Source: Clostridiales bacterium (GTDB lineage: Bacteria > Bacillota > Clostridia > Oscillospirales > Oscillospiraceae). Taken from it: a DNA stretch of 64,000 nucleotides. The stretch covers positions 1 through 64,000 of the forward strand of contig JALFLH010000019.1 in the NCBI GenBank assembly GCA_022774865.1. Direction: 5' to 3'. A model generated the notes under the pieces. The model had not been told where the DNA came from. It made no database searches and was given only the letters and a program-made list of their open reading frames with translations. A program made the translations under genes and the position numbers. Each line of letters opens with the position of its first letter. The stretch's first letter is position 1. Positions 6,641 through 14,810 of the stretch are shown here, in pieces.

Positions 6641-7363
6641 CTATCCAACGACGGTTCCCGGCGCGCCGGTAAAAGCGGACAGAACCTCCACCTTGATGCC
6701 GTAATCCCGCGCCAACTCCACGCTCCGGTCATGGAGCACCTGCGCGCCGTTTTCAATCAGCCGGAGCATCCGCTCATAGCTGACCCGGCCGAAGCGCACC
6801 GCGTCCGGGTACCGCCGGGGGTCCCGGTCATAGACGCCGTCCACATCCGTAAAGATCTGGCACCGGTCGGCCTGGAGATACGCCGCCAGCGCCACCGCCG
6901 TGGTATCCGATCCCCCCCGTCCCAGCGTTGTAATATCGCCGCCGTCGGAAACGCCCTGAAAGCCGGCTGTTACCACAACCTTTCCGGCCTCCAGTTCCCG
7001 CAGAATCCGTTCGGGATTCACGCTGAGAATCCGCGCGTTTCCAAAAACCGCATCCGTATGGATCCCCGCCTGCCATCCGGTCAGGCTCACCGCCGGGCAG
7101 CCCAGCGCGCCCACCGCCATGGCCATCAGTCCCGCCGCCATCTGTTCTCCGGCCGCAAGGTACGCGTCCATCTCACGAACCGCGCCCCGCCGGTTCACCT
7201 GCATGGATTTTGCAATCATCTCATCCGTTGTGTTGCCCTGGGCGGACACCACTACAACCATCCGGCATCCCTGCATCGCCAATCCCGCTACCCGTCTGGC
7301 CGCGGCCTGAATCCGTGCCGTATCCGCAAGGGAGGTTCCCCCGTATTTCTGGACAATCAGCAT
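6641..7363 (-). CDS. Aspartate kinase, catalytic domain only
   Basis: ATG 7363 follows AAGGAGGG. The 240-residue protein begins MLIVQKYGGTS, the aspartokinase signature, and keeps the substrate and nucleotide motifs of the amino-acid-kinase fold (VVSAQGNTTDE, GFQGV...TTLGRGGSDTTA, FTDVDGVYDRDPR). It stops after the kinase domain, at ...LSAFTGAPGTVVG, where usual aspartokinases (about 400 residues) continue into two ACT domains. It would phosphorylate L-aspartate, the first step to lysine, threonine and methionine. A separate ACT-domain protein is encoded immediately upstream, which may supply feedback control. The end looks natural rather than truncated. Confidence 0.9.
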   Translation of the reverse strand: MLIVQKYGGTSLADTARIQAAARRVAGLAMQGCRMVVVVSAQGNTTDEMIAKSMQVNRRGAVREMDAYLAAGEQMAAGLMAMAVGALGCPAVSLTGWQAGIHTDAVFGNARILSVNPERILRELEAGKVVVTAGFQGVSDGGDITTLGRGGSDTTAVALAAYLQADRCQIFTDVDGVYDRDPRRYPDAVRFGRVSYERMLRLIENGAQVLHDRSVELARDYGIKVEVLSAFTGAPGTVVG

Positions 7364-7422
7364 GGCACTTCCCTCCTTACAGCCCATTGTATGATTGCCG
7401 GGAGGAAACCGTGCAGAAACGA

Positions 7423-7450
7423 CAAAAACTGCCGTCCCGCAGGACAGCAG
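7423..7450 (-). terminator. Terminator after the ACT-domain gene
   Basis: CTGCTGTCC-TGCG-GGACGGCAG on the minus strand is followed by TTTTTG, between the ACT gene and the aspartokinase gene. Read-through or a separate promoter must supply the kinase. Confidence 0.8.
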
Positions 7451-7462
7451 TTTTCCTTGCAT

Positions 7463-7903
7463 TCAGCCAGCCAGAACCTCCGCCTTGATCACGCCGGGGG
7501 ACACCCGTAGCTGCCGCAGCAGTTCCTCCAGTTCCACCGTCAGATCCATGGTTTCGGCGGAGATGGTCACCACGGCGGTGCCGTTGGTGGGTACGATGGA
7601 GTTGATGGTCATGATATTGGCCTTTCTGTCGGCAAAGATCGTCAAAATCTCCGACAGCATACCGGGCTGATCGTGAAGAAGTAATTGGAAGGTAATGATT
7701 CTTCCGTTCATCATATTCTGAAACGGCATCACCGAATCCCGGTATTTATAGAAAGCGCTCCGGCTGATATCCGTCATCCGGGTAGCTTCGTTCACGGTGG
7801 CCGCTTCTCCCGTGGAAAGCAGGCGCTTGGCTTCCGCCACCTTGACAAAAACCTCGGGCAGAGCGGATGCTTCCACAATATAGTATTCGGGTTTGGTAGT
7901 CAT
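7463..7903 (-). CDS. ACT-domain regulatory protein (UPF0735/PheB-like)
   Basis: ATG 7903 has an AGGAGGT site. The 146-residue protein starts with the PheB-like EYYIVEASALPEVF segment. Residues about 15-60 form a helical, possibly DNA-binding part (SRSAFYKYRDSV), and residues 70-146 form an ACT domain (LLLHDQPGMLSEILTIFADRKANI). PheB-family proteins often neighbour homoserine dehydrogenase or aspartokinase genes in Firmicutes, which fits the neighbour here. It presumably senses an amino acid; the ligand is unknown. Confidence 0.85.
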   Translation of the reverse strand: MTTKPEYYIVEASALPEVFVKVAEAKRLLSTGEAATVNEATRMTDISRSAFYKYRDSVMPFQNMMNGRIITFQLLLHDQPGMLSEILTIFADRKANIMTINSIVPTNGTAVVTISAETMDLTVELEELLRQLRVSPGVIKAEVLAG

Positions 7904-8029
7904 GGAGTGACCTCCTGATAGCATGATTTGAATTGTCTCTCCCGCAAAATCAATTGTCCGCAGATATTGTAGCATACTTTTTCAAAAAAGCAAGTCCTCT
8001 GTTGGAATAATCCCGGAAAGGGGGAAAAC

Positions 8030-9088
8030 ATGATGCGCAATCTTCGAAATATTCTGATTCCGGCCATTGGCCTGCTGGGGGCGTTTCTGGCCGTCAAGTA
8101 CCTGCTGCCGCTGGTTCTCCCCTTTCTTCTGGGGGCGGCGCTGGCATTTACGGCGGAGCCGGTCGTGCAGTTTCTCTGTGCCCGGCTGCATCTGAAGCGG
8201 GGACTGGCCGCCGGAATCGGCGTATCCATGGCGTTTTCCTTTCTGGCCTTTGCCGTGCTGATTCTGTGTGGACTGATTCTGCGGCAGCTTCGCGCCCTTG
8301 CGGGAATTCTTCCAGGCCTGGAGCAGACCGTGCTGGACGGAATGCGCTCCCTGTCCGGCTGGCTGCTTCGGCAGATTGACCACGCACCGGACGGAATGCG
8401 CGCCATTCTGAAGCGGAACGTGATCGATCTGTTTTCCAGCGGCTCCGCCCTGCTGGAGCAGGTCACCAGCTATCTGCTCCGTCTGGCGTCCGGTATTCTG
8501 AGTCAGGTACCGGACAGCGCCCTGACCATCGGCACCGCCATTGTCTCCAGCTTCATGATCTCCGCCAAGCTGCCCCGTATCCGGCAGTATCTTTCCCGCC
8601 GGCTTTCCACCCAGCGGCAATCCTCCATCCGCGCTACCCTGACCCGGCTGAGATCCGCTCTGGGCGGCTGGTTGAAAGCGCAGGCCAAGCTCTCCGGTGT
8701 CACGCTGCTGATTCTGACGGTGGGATTTCTTCTGCTGGGCATACGTTATGCGCCGCTGGCCGCCGCCGCCGTCGCGCTGGTGGACGCGTTTCCGGTTCTG
8801 GGCACCGGGACGGTACTGCTTCCATGGAGTCTGGTCGCGTTTCTCCGGGGTGAACGGCTGCTCTGTTTCGGCCTGCTGGGCGTCTACGCGGCGGTCAGTC
8901 TGACCCGGTCGGTGCTGGAGCCGCGTCTGGTGGGAAAGCAGCTCGGTCTGGACCCGCTGACCACGCTGGCCGCCATCTACATCGGCTACCAGCTCTGGGG
9001 ACTGGGCGGCATGATTCTCGCACCCATGCTGGCCGTCGCGGCCGCCCAGTTCCTGCCTGCCGTCAGGCCGAACCCGGAGGCGCAATGA
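8030..9088 (+). CDS. AI-2E-family membrane protein, sporulation protein YtvI-like
   Basis: The 352-residue protein has about seven to eight hydrophobic segments, arranged as an N-terminal pair (residues 8-45), a third (62-85), and a C-terminal group of four to five (205-345). The late motif VLEPRLVGKQLGLDPLTTLAA is the hallmark of the AI-2E/UPF0118 family. The length and N-terminus match the YtvI subgroup of spore-formers. An AAGGGGG site precedes ATG 8030 (a second ATG at 8033 is possible). Its transport substrate is unknown. Confidence 0.8.
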   Translation: MMRNLRNILIPAIGLLGAFLAVKYLLPLVLPFLLGAALAFTAEPVVQFLCARLHLKRGLAAGIGVSMAFSFLAFAVLILCGLILRQLRALAGILPGLEQTVLDGMRSLSGWLLRQIDHAPDGMRAILKRNVIDLFSSGSALLEQVTSYLLRLASGILSQVPDSALTIGTAIVSSFMISAKLPRIRQYLSRRLSTQRQSSIRATLTRLRSALGGWLKAQAKLSGVTLLILTVGFLLLGIRYAPLAAAAVALVDAFPVLGTGTVLLPWSLVAFLRGERLLCFGLLGVYAAVSLTRSVLEPRLVGKQLGLDPLTTLAAIYIGYQLWGLGGMILAPMLAVAAAQFLPAVRPNPEAQ

Positions 9089-9143
9089 GCTTCTTTCCGG
9101 GAACGCGGTTTGAGGGGAAATCAGATAAATTTGATACTGCCTA

Positions 9144-9172
9144 TTGTGCATCCGGCTCATTTTTGATATAAT
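9144..9172 (+). promoter_or_regulatory. Promoter upstream of recJ
   Basis: TTGTGC (9144-9149), a 17-base spacer and TATAAT (9167-9172) lie about 35 bases before the GTG start. Confidence 0.6.
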
Positions 9173-9207
9173 AGAGAGAAAATGTAATTATTGGATGTGT
9201 ATGGCTT

Positions 9208-11253
9208 GTGAAATACGGAATTTGGAATGTAGCGGAACCGAAAATGGGCGCGGTCAACGCGCTGGTGCAGAGCGGATACGCGCCCCTGACCGCCATGATC
9301 CTGTCTGCCCGGGGCATTGAGGACGCCCGGCAGGCGCACGCCTATCTGGGCTGTGACGCCCCGCTGGACGACCCTTTTCTGATGAAGGACATGGATCTGG
9401 CCGCCGGTCGGGTGGGGCTGGCCATGACCCGGGGCGAAAAAATCGCCGTTTTTGGGGACTATGATGTGGACGGCATCACCGCCACCTGCCTGCTGACGGA
9501 TTTTCTCCGCCGGCACGGCGCCAACTGCGTCTGGTATATTCCCGGGCGGCTGGAGGAAGGCTACGGCCTGAACCCGATTGCCATCCGGCAGCTCCATGCG
9601 GACGGCGTCAAGCTGATCGTTACCGTTGACTGCGGAATTACCGCCGTGGAGGAAGCCCGGCTGTGCGCCAGTCTGGGAATTGATCTGGTGATTACCGACC
9701 ACCATGAATGCAAGGACACCCTGCCCGCCGCGGCAGCCGTGGTAGACCCCCACCGGCCCGGCTGCGGCTATCCCCACCGGAACCTGTCCGGCGTGGGCGT
9801 GGCGTTCAAGCTGGCCGCGGCGCTGTGCGGCTCCCAGGAAGACGTGCTCACCGCCTATTCCGACATGGTCTGTCTGGGCACGGTGGCGGATGTGATGCCG
9901 CTGCAGGGTGAGAACCGGGTCTTTGTTTCCCGGGGACTGGACGCGCTCCGTCATACAAACCGGCCCGGGATCGCGGCGCTGATGCGTGAAAGCGGCTGCG
10001 CCCCCGACACAGTCAATTCCTCCTCAATCGGCTTTATTCTGGCGCCCCGGATCAACGCGGCGGGGCGGATGGGAAAAATCGAGCTGGCCGTGGAGCTGTT
10101 TCTGACTGACGACCCGGAACGCGCCGGGCAGCTTGCCCGTGCCTTATGCGAACTGAACCGCCAGCGGCAAGCCGTGGAATCCGAAATCTACCAGCAGGCC
10201 ATATCCATGCTCCCCCAGGGAAAGCCGCCGGAGGCCATCGTCCTGGCGGACGAGACCTGGCATCAGGGCGTGGTGGGCATTGTGGCCAGCCGCATTGCCG
10301 AGGAATACTGCTGTCCCACCTTTCTGATCTGTCTGGACGGCGAGCGCGGCAAGGCAAGCTCCCGCAGTTTTGGGGGTTTCAACCTGTTCTCCTCCCTGAC
10401 CACCCTGTCGCCGCTGCTGGAAAGCTACGGCGGACACGAGCTGGCCGCCGGCTTCACCATCTCCAAAAATCAGATTCCCGAATTCCGAAACCAGATCTGC
10501 CGGCTGGCCGGCGCATATTACCGGGATGACGTGCCCCGAACCGTGCTGGATATCGACTGCGCCATACCGCCGGAAATGCTGACCCTCAAAGGCATCGACT
10601 CTCTCTCCATTCTGGAGCCCTGTGGCAACGGCTGTCCCAAACCCGTACTGATGATGAAAAAGCTCGCTGTGGAGCGGATTACCATGGTGGGCGGCGGGCG
10701 GCACATGCGGCTGCGGCTGCGCTGCGGCCAGTACGGCCTGAACGCCATCTATTTCTCCGCCACCCCGGAAACCGCCTCCATTCAGGCCGGCGATCTTGTC
10801 GATGTGGCCTTCACGCCCCAGATCAACGAATACCGGGGCGAACGCTCCGTCCAGATGAACATTCTGGATATCCGGCCCAACTGCGCCGCCGAATGCTCCC
10901 CGGAGGTAAGCGCCTATCGGGCGCTGCTAGAGCACCGGCTCACCGCGGCGCTGGCCACCGCTCTGCTTCCGAACCGGGCGATGCTGGCCACGGTCTGGCG
11001 GTATCTCGCCTCCGTTCCCGGCTCCATTCAGGAATCCCCCATGTGCCTGTGCCGGAAAATCGTCCGCTGGTCCGGCGCACCCCTGAGTCTGGGGCAGTTG
11101 ATGACCTGTCTGGATATCTTCTCCGACGTGGGGCTGATGAAAGTCCAGCGTCTGCATAAATACATCACCATCCGCCTGACCCCCGGCACCGAAAAAGCCG
11201 ACCTGAACCGGAGTCAGACCATGCAAGCGCTTCTGCGTGCGAAAGAGAGCTGA
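9208..11253 (+). CDS. recJ: Single-stranded-DNA-specific exonuclease RecJ
   Basis: GTG 9208 gives (M)KYGIWNVAEP, the usual RecJ start; the ribosome-binding site is weak. The DHH phosphodiesterase motifs are clear: FGDYDVDG (residues 82-89), TVDCGI (139-144) and TDHH (163-166). They are followed by the DHHA1-type SYGGHELAAGF motif and an OB-fold region. At 681 residues it is full length, with a C-terminal extension common in Clostridia. RecJ degrades single-stranded DNA 5' to 3' in repair. It heads the run recJ-relA-dtd, with relA starting 8 bases after its stop. Confidence 0.96.
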   Translation: MKYGIWNVAEPKMGAVNALVQSGYAPLTAMILSARGIEDARQAHAYLGCDAPLDDPFLMKDMDLAAGRVGLAMTRGEKIAVFGDYDVDGITATCLLTDFLRRHGANCVWYIPGRLEEGYGLNPIAIRQLHADGVKLIVTVDCGITAVEEARLCASLGIDLVITDHHECKDTLPAAAAVVDPHRPGCGYPHRNLSGVGVAFKLAAALCGSQEDVLTAYSDMVCLGTVADVMPLQGENRVFVSRGLDALRHTNRPGIAALMRESGCAPDTVNSSSIGFILAPRINAAGRMGKIELAVELFLTDDPERAGQLARALCELNRQRQAVESEIYQQAISMLPQGKPPEAIVLADETWHQGVVGIVASRIAEEYCCPTFLICLDGERGKASSRSFGGFNLFSSLTTLSPLLESYGGHELAAGFTISKNQIPEFRNQICRLAGAYYRDDVPRTVLDIDCAIPPEMLTLKGIDSLSILEPCGNGCPKPVLMMKKLAVERITMVGGGRHMRLRLRCGQYGLNAIYFSATPETASIQAGDLVDVAFTPQINEYRGERSVQMNILDIRPNCAAECSPEVSAYRALLEHRLTAALATALLPNRAMLATVWRYLASVPGSIQESPMCLCRKIVRWSGAPLSLGQLMTCLDIFSDVGLMKVQRLHKYITIRLTPGTEKADLNRSQTMQALLRAKES

Positions 11254-11261
11254 AAAAGAAA

Positions 11262-13454
11262 ATGGAAACCTTTGAAGAACACTATGCCTCCATGCGAGAC
11301 ACCATTCTGAAGTGTATGCCCAATGCGGACATGGCGCTGATCGACAAGGCTGTCAACTATGCTCGGGTCAAGCACAGGGATCAGCTCCGAAAGGACGGTT
11401 CTCCCTACATCATTCACCCTCTGGCCGTGGCCGAGATCGTGGCGGAAATGGGTCTGGATATCGACGCCGTGCTGGGCGCCCTGCTCCACGACTGCATTGA
11501 GGACACGGATGCCTCCCACGCCGACATTGAAAAGATCTTCGGCCAGACCGTGGCCGAGCTGGTCGAGGGTGTCACCAAGCTGACCAAGGCCAATTTCTCC
11601 ACCACCGAGCAGGCGCAGATGGAGAATCTGCGTAAAATGTTCATGGCCATGTCCAAGGACATCCGGGTGGTGCTGATCAAGATCGCCGACCGGCTGCACA
11701 ATATGCGCACCATGCAGTATCAGACGCCGGAAAAGCAGCTCAAGAAATGTCAGGAAACCATGGACATCTACGCGCCCCTGGCTCACCGCCTTGGTATGCA
11801 GAAGGTCAAGTGGGAGCTGGAGGACACCTCCCTGCGGTACTTAAATCCCAAGGAATACAACGAAATCATGGGTTATCTGAACGCGCACAAGGAGCAGGAC
11901 GAGGCGTTCATGCACACCATCCAGAGCAAAATCACCGAGCGTCTGTCCGCCGTCGGCATCCGCAACACCACCTATGGCCGCATCAAGCACGTCTATTCCA
12001 TCTACCGGAAAATGCAGACGCAGGGCAAAACCATCGACGAGCTGTACGACATCTACGCGTTCCGGGTGATTGTGGACTCCATCCCGGACTGCTACAATGT
12101 GCTGGGACACATCCACGACCTGTTCAATCTGGTGCCCGGCCGGTTCAAGGACTATATCTCCACCCCCAAGCCCAATATGTACCAGTCTCTGCATACCACC
12201 GTCATCGGCTCTCAGGGCATCCCCTTTGAGGTGCAGATCCGCACCTGGGAGATGCACGAAACCGCCGAATACGGCATCGCCGCCCACTGGAAATACAAGC
12301 AGGGTACCGGCAGCGGTTCGGAGAAGGACTTTGAATGGGTGCGCCGCCTGCTGGAAAACCAGCAGGACACCGACGCGGAGGACTATGTCCAGTCCCTCAA
12401 AATCGATATGTTCGATGACGAGGTATTTGTCTTTACCCCCAAGGGGCGCATTGTCTCCCTCCCCGCAGGCTCCACGCCCATCGACTTTGCCTATGCCATC
12501 CATTCCGGCGTGGGCAACTCCATGGTGGGCGCAAAGGTCAACAACCGCATTGCCGGCATTGACGTGACCCTGAAAAACGGCGATATTGTGGAGATTCTCA
12601 CCTCCAAAGCCGCCAAAGGCCCCAGCCGGGACTGGCTGAACATCTGCAAATCCAATCAGGCCCGCACCAAGATCAAGCAGTGGTTCAAAAAGGAACGCCG
12701 GGACGAAAACGTTGTCCACGGACGCGCCTCCTTCGAATCCGAAATGAAGCGCGCGGGTCTGCCCCTGTCCATCACGCTGGATCCGGAAGTCTCTCCCCAG
12801 CTCCTGAAAAAGCTGTCCTTCGACAACTGGGAGGATATGTACGCCGCCATCGGCTACGGCGGTCTGACCGCCGTGAAGGCAGTCGGCCGGATCCGGGACG
12901 ACATCAACAAAGCGCTGAAGGTGCAGGCCAACGAGAAGATGCAGGCCGCGCCCCTGCGCATCAACCCGGACAGCGAAGCCGTACGGTCGAACCGCCACGC
13001 GGTCAACGGTGTGATTGTGGAAGATATCGACTCCTGCATGATCAAATTCGCCAAGTGCTGCACCCCTGTTCCGGGCGACCCCATCGTCGGCTTTATCACC
13101 AAGGGCTTCGGCGTCAGTGTCCACCGCTGCGACTGCCCCAACGCCGCGAACCGGAATCTGCCCATTCAGACCTCCCGCTGGGTGCGGGTTCGCTGGGCCA
13201 ACCAGGAGGAGCAGCCCTTTGAAACCACGCTGGAGTTGGACTGCATTACAAGAGACGGTCTGGTTCTGGATGTGGCCACCATCATGACCACCTCCCGGGT
13301 GCGTGTCAAGGAGCTTAACGCCAAGGATCTCCCCGGCGGCCGCAGTGCCATTACCATCCGCTTCGAGGTCAAAAACGTGGCGGAGCTGGAATCCATCCGC
13401 GCAAAGCTGCTCAATATCCGGGATGTGATCGGCTCCCGCCGGGGACAGAATTGA
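11262..13454 (+). CDS. relA: Bifunctional (p)ppGpp synthetase/hydrolase, RelA/SpoT family
   Basis: The 730-residue protein carries the complete long-RSH architecture. The HD hydrolase domain has H52, HD at 76-77 and ED at 80-81, so hydrolase activity is expected. It is followed by a synthetase domain (YDIYAFRVIVD; YQSLHTTVIG; EVQIRTWEMH), TGS (VFTPKGRIVSLPAGSTPIDFAYAIH), a helical/zinc-finger region with CC in KFAKCCTPVPGD, and a C-terminal ACT. It makes and destroys the starvation alarmone. Gene order recJ-relA-dtd-MBL-hemZ is conserved in Clostridia. Confidence 0.97.
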   Translation: METFEEHYASMRDTILKCMPNADMALIDKAVNYARVKHRDQLRKDGSPYIIHPLAVAEIVAEMGLDIDAVLGALLHDCIEDTDASHADIEKIFGQTVAELVEGVTKLTKANFSTTEQAQMENLRKMFMAMSKDIRVVLIKIADRLHNMRTMQYQTPEKQLKKCQETMDIYAPLAHRLGMQKVKWELEDTSLRYLNPKEYNEIMGYLNAHKEQDEAFMHTIQSKITERLSAVGIRNTTYGRIKHVYSIYRKMQTQGKTIDELYDIYAFRVIVDSIPDCYNVLGHIHDLFNLVPGRFKDYISTPKPNMYQSLHTTVIGSQGIPFEVQIRTWEMHETAEYGIAAHWKYKQGTGSGSEKDFEWVRRLLENQQDTDAEDYVQSLKIDMFDDEVFVFTPKGRIVSLPAGSTPIDFAYAIHSGVGNSMVGAKVNNRIAGIDVTLKNGDIVEILTSKAAKGPSRDWLNICKSNQARTKIKQWFKKERRDENVVHGRASFESEMKRAGLPLSITLDPEVSPQLLKKLSFDNWEDMYAAIGYGGLTAVKAVGRIRDDINKALKVQANEKMQAAPLRINPDSEAVRSNRHAVNGVIVEDIDSCMIKFAKCCTPVPGDPIVGFITKGFGVSVHRCDCPNAANRNLPIQTSRWVRVRWANQEEQPFETTLELDCITRDGLVLDVATIMTTSRVRVKELNAKDLPGGRSAITIRFEVKNVAELESIRAKLLNIRDVIGSRRGQN

Positions 13455-13472
13455 AATCAGGAGGAATCTGCC

Positions 13473-13694
13473 ATGTACGAAAAAGTGAAAAAGTTCTGGG
13501 TCTGTCTGAACCGGAACATCGTTGTGAACAAACGGGAATCGTTCCTGGGAATGGCCTGCTGCACTCTGGCGGGCATCCTGACCGGAATGATGGTCAGCCC
13601 AAAAAAGACAGTCACCATCGGCAGTCATAATACCGGCAACAGTGCCGGCCTGCCGCAGGCAGAAGATGCCGGTTCCACCACAGAAGGAGCATAA
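13473..13694 (+). CDS. Small membrane-anchored hypothetical protein
   Basis: The 73-residue protein has AGGAGG before ATG 13473. It has a basic N-terminus, one hydrophobic segment (about residues 25-42, GMACCTLAGILTGMMV) and a polar Gly/Ser/Ala-rich tail. It fits tightly between relA and dtd (18 and 2 bases), so it is almost certainly translated. I do not recognise a family. Confidence 0.7.
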   Translation: MYEKVKKFWVCLNRNIVVNKRESFLGMACCTLAGILTGMMVSPKKTVTIGSHNTGNSAGLPQAEDAGSTTEGA

Positions 13695-13696
13695 TC

Positions 13697-14164
13697 ATGC
13701 GCGCTGTATTGACAAGAGTCAAATCCGCCTCTGTCTCCATTGACGGACAGGTTGTGGGCAAAATCGGGCAGGGCTTTCTGATTCTGCTGGGTGTCGGCCC
13801 GGCGGACACGGAGAAGGAATGCCGGTATCTGGCCGAAAAAGCGCTGGGGCTGCGGGTTTTCGAGGATGAAAACGGGAAAATGAATCTGGGCCTGGACGCG
13901 GTCAACGGAGAAGTGCTGGTCGTCAGCCAGTTCACCCTCTATGGCAACTGCCGGAAGGGGCGCCGTCCCAGCTTCACCGACGCCGCCGCCCCCGATCTGG
14001 GCAACGCCCTGTATGAGAAATTTCTGGACGACTGCGCCGATCTGGGGTATCCCCCGCAGCACGGCCGGTTCGGCGCGGATATGCAGGTGGCGTCCGTCAA
14101 CGACGGCCCCGTGACCCTGATTCTGGACACCGCCCAGCTAATGGACACGCCAAGGAGGCCGTGA
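13697..14164 (+). CDS. dtd: D-aminoacyl-tRNA deacylase
   Basis: The 155-residue protein starts MRAVLTRVKSASVSIDG and has the two DTD active-site motifs SQFTLYG and VNDGPVT (the usual cross-subunit motif is NxGPVT). The length is standard. It hydrolyses D-amino acids wrongly attached to tRNA. It lies in the relA operon and overlaps the short leader of the next gene. Confidence 0.97.
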   Translation: MRAVLTRVKSASVSIDGQVVGKIGQGFLILLGVGPADTEKECRYLAEKALGLRVFEDENGKMNLGLDAVNGEVLVVSQFTLYGNCRKGRRPSFTDAAAPDLGNALYEKFLDDCADLGYPPQHGRFGADMQVASVNDGPVTLILDTAQLMDTPRRP

Positions 14165-14166
14165 TT

Positions 14167-14781
14167 ATGCTGAAGGTTCACACGCTGACGCTGGGTGATT
14201 ACCAGACCAACTGCTACATTGTCCACGAAGCGGTATCCAAGACCTGCGCCGTCATTGATCCCGGTTACGAGCCGGATACCATTCTGCGCAAAGTGGCCGA
14301 ACTGGGGCTGACGGTGGACGCGATTCTGCTGACCCACGGCCACTTTGACCATGTGGGCGGGGTAGAGGCGATTGTCCGTGCCACCGGCTGCGCGCTCTGG
14401 ATGCGCGAAAGCGACTATTCCCAGTTCCCGAATCCGATTAACGCCCATTACTATCCCATCGCCAACTGCGATTTTACCGAAGTCTGCTTCTGCGAAGATT
14501 TTGAGGAGATTTCCGCCGGTGGGCTGACCTTCACGGTATACGCCACACCGGGGCACACCTATGGCTCTGTTTGCTATCTGTGCGACGGAGCCATCTTCTC
14601 CGGCGATACCCTGTTTGCCGGTTCCTGTGGACGCACCGACCTGCCCGGCGGCGATCCGTCCGCCATGGGTTGTTCTCTGGCGCGGCTGTCCGAGCTGGCG
14701 GGTGATTTTGCCGTCTATCCCGGCCACGGGGAATCGACCACATTGGCGCGGGAAAAGCGGTATAATCCATATCTGAGATAA
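14167..14781 (+). CDS. MBL-fold metallo-hydrolase (glyoxalase II-like)
   Basis: ATG 14167 is 8 bases after AAGGAGG; the in-frame GTG at 14161 is too close to it. The 204-residue protein has the metal-binding THGHFDHVGG motif (HxHxDH), a third His in TPGHTYGS, an Asp in FSGDTLFAGSCGRTDLPGG and a last His in YPGHGEST, so both metal sites are intact. This small family follows relA-dtd in many Firmicutes. The physiological substrate is unknown, though glyoxalase II-like thioester hydrolysis is plausible. Confidence 0.92.
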   Translation: MLKVHTLTLGDYQTNCYIVHEAVSKTCAVIDPGYEPDTILRKVAELGLTVDAILLTHGHFDHVGGVEAIVRATGCALWMRESDYSQFPNPINAHYYPIANCDFTEVCFCEDFEEISAGGLTFTVYATPGHTYGSVCYLCDGAIFSGDTLFAGSCGRTDLPGGDPSAMGCSLARLSELAGDFAVYPGHGESTTLAREKRYNPYLR

Positions 14782-14810
14782 GAGAAAAGCGAACCCAGCG
14801 AGGTTAACTT

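Noticed and set aside
7982..9160. Minus-strand frame of about 390 codons opposite ytvI
   Set aside because: Gln/Gly/Arg-rich shadow with no recognisable domain; the plus strand encodes a clear membrane protein.
11841..13628. Long minus-strand frame opposite relA
   Set aside because: It has no ribosome-binding site or family features; relA on the plus strand explains the sequence.
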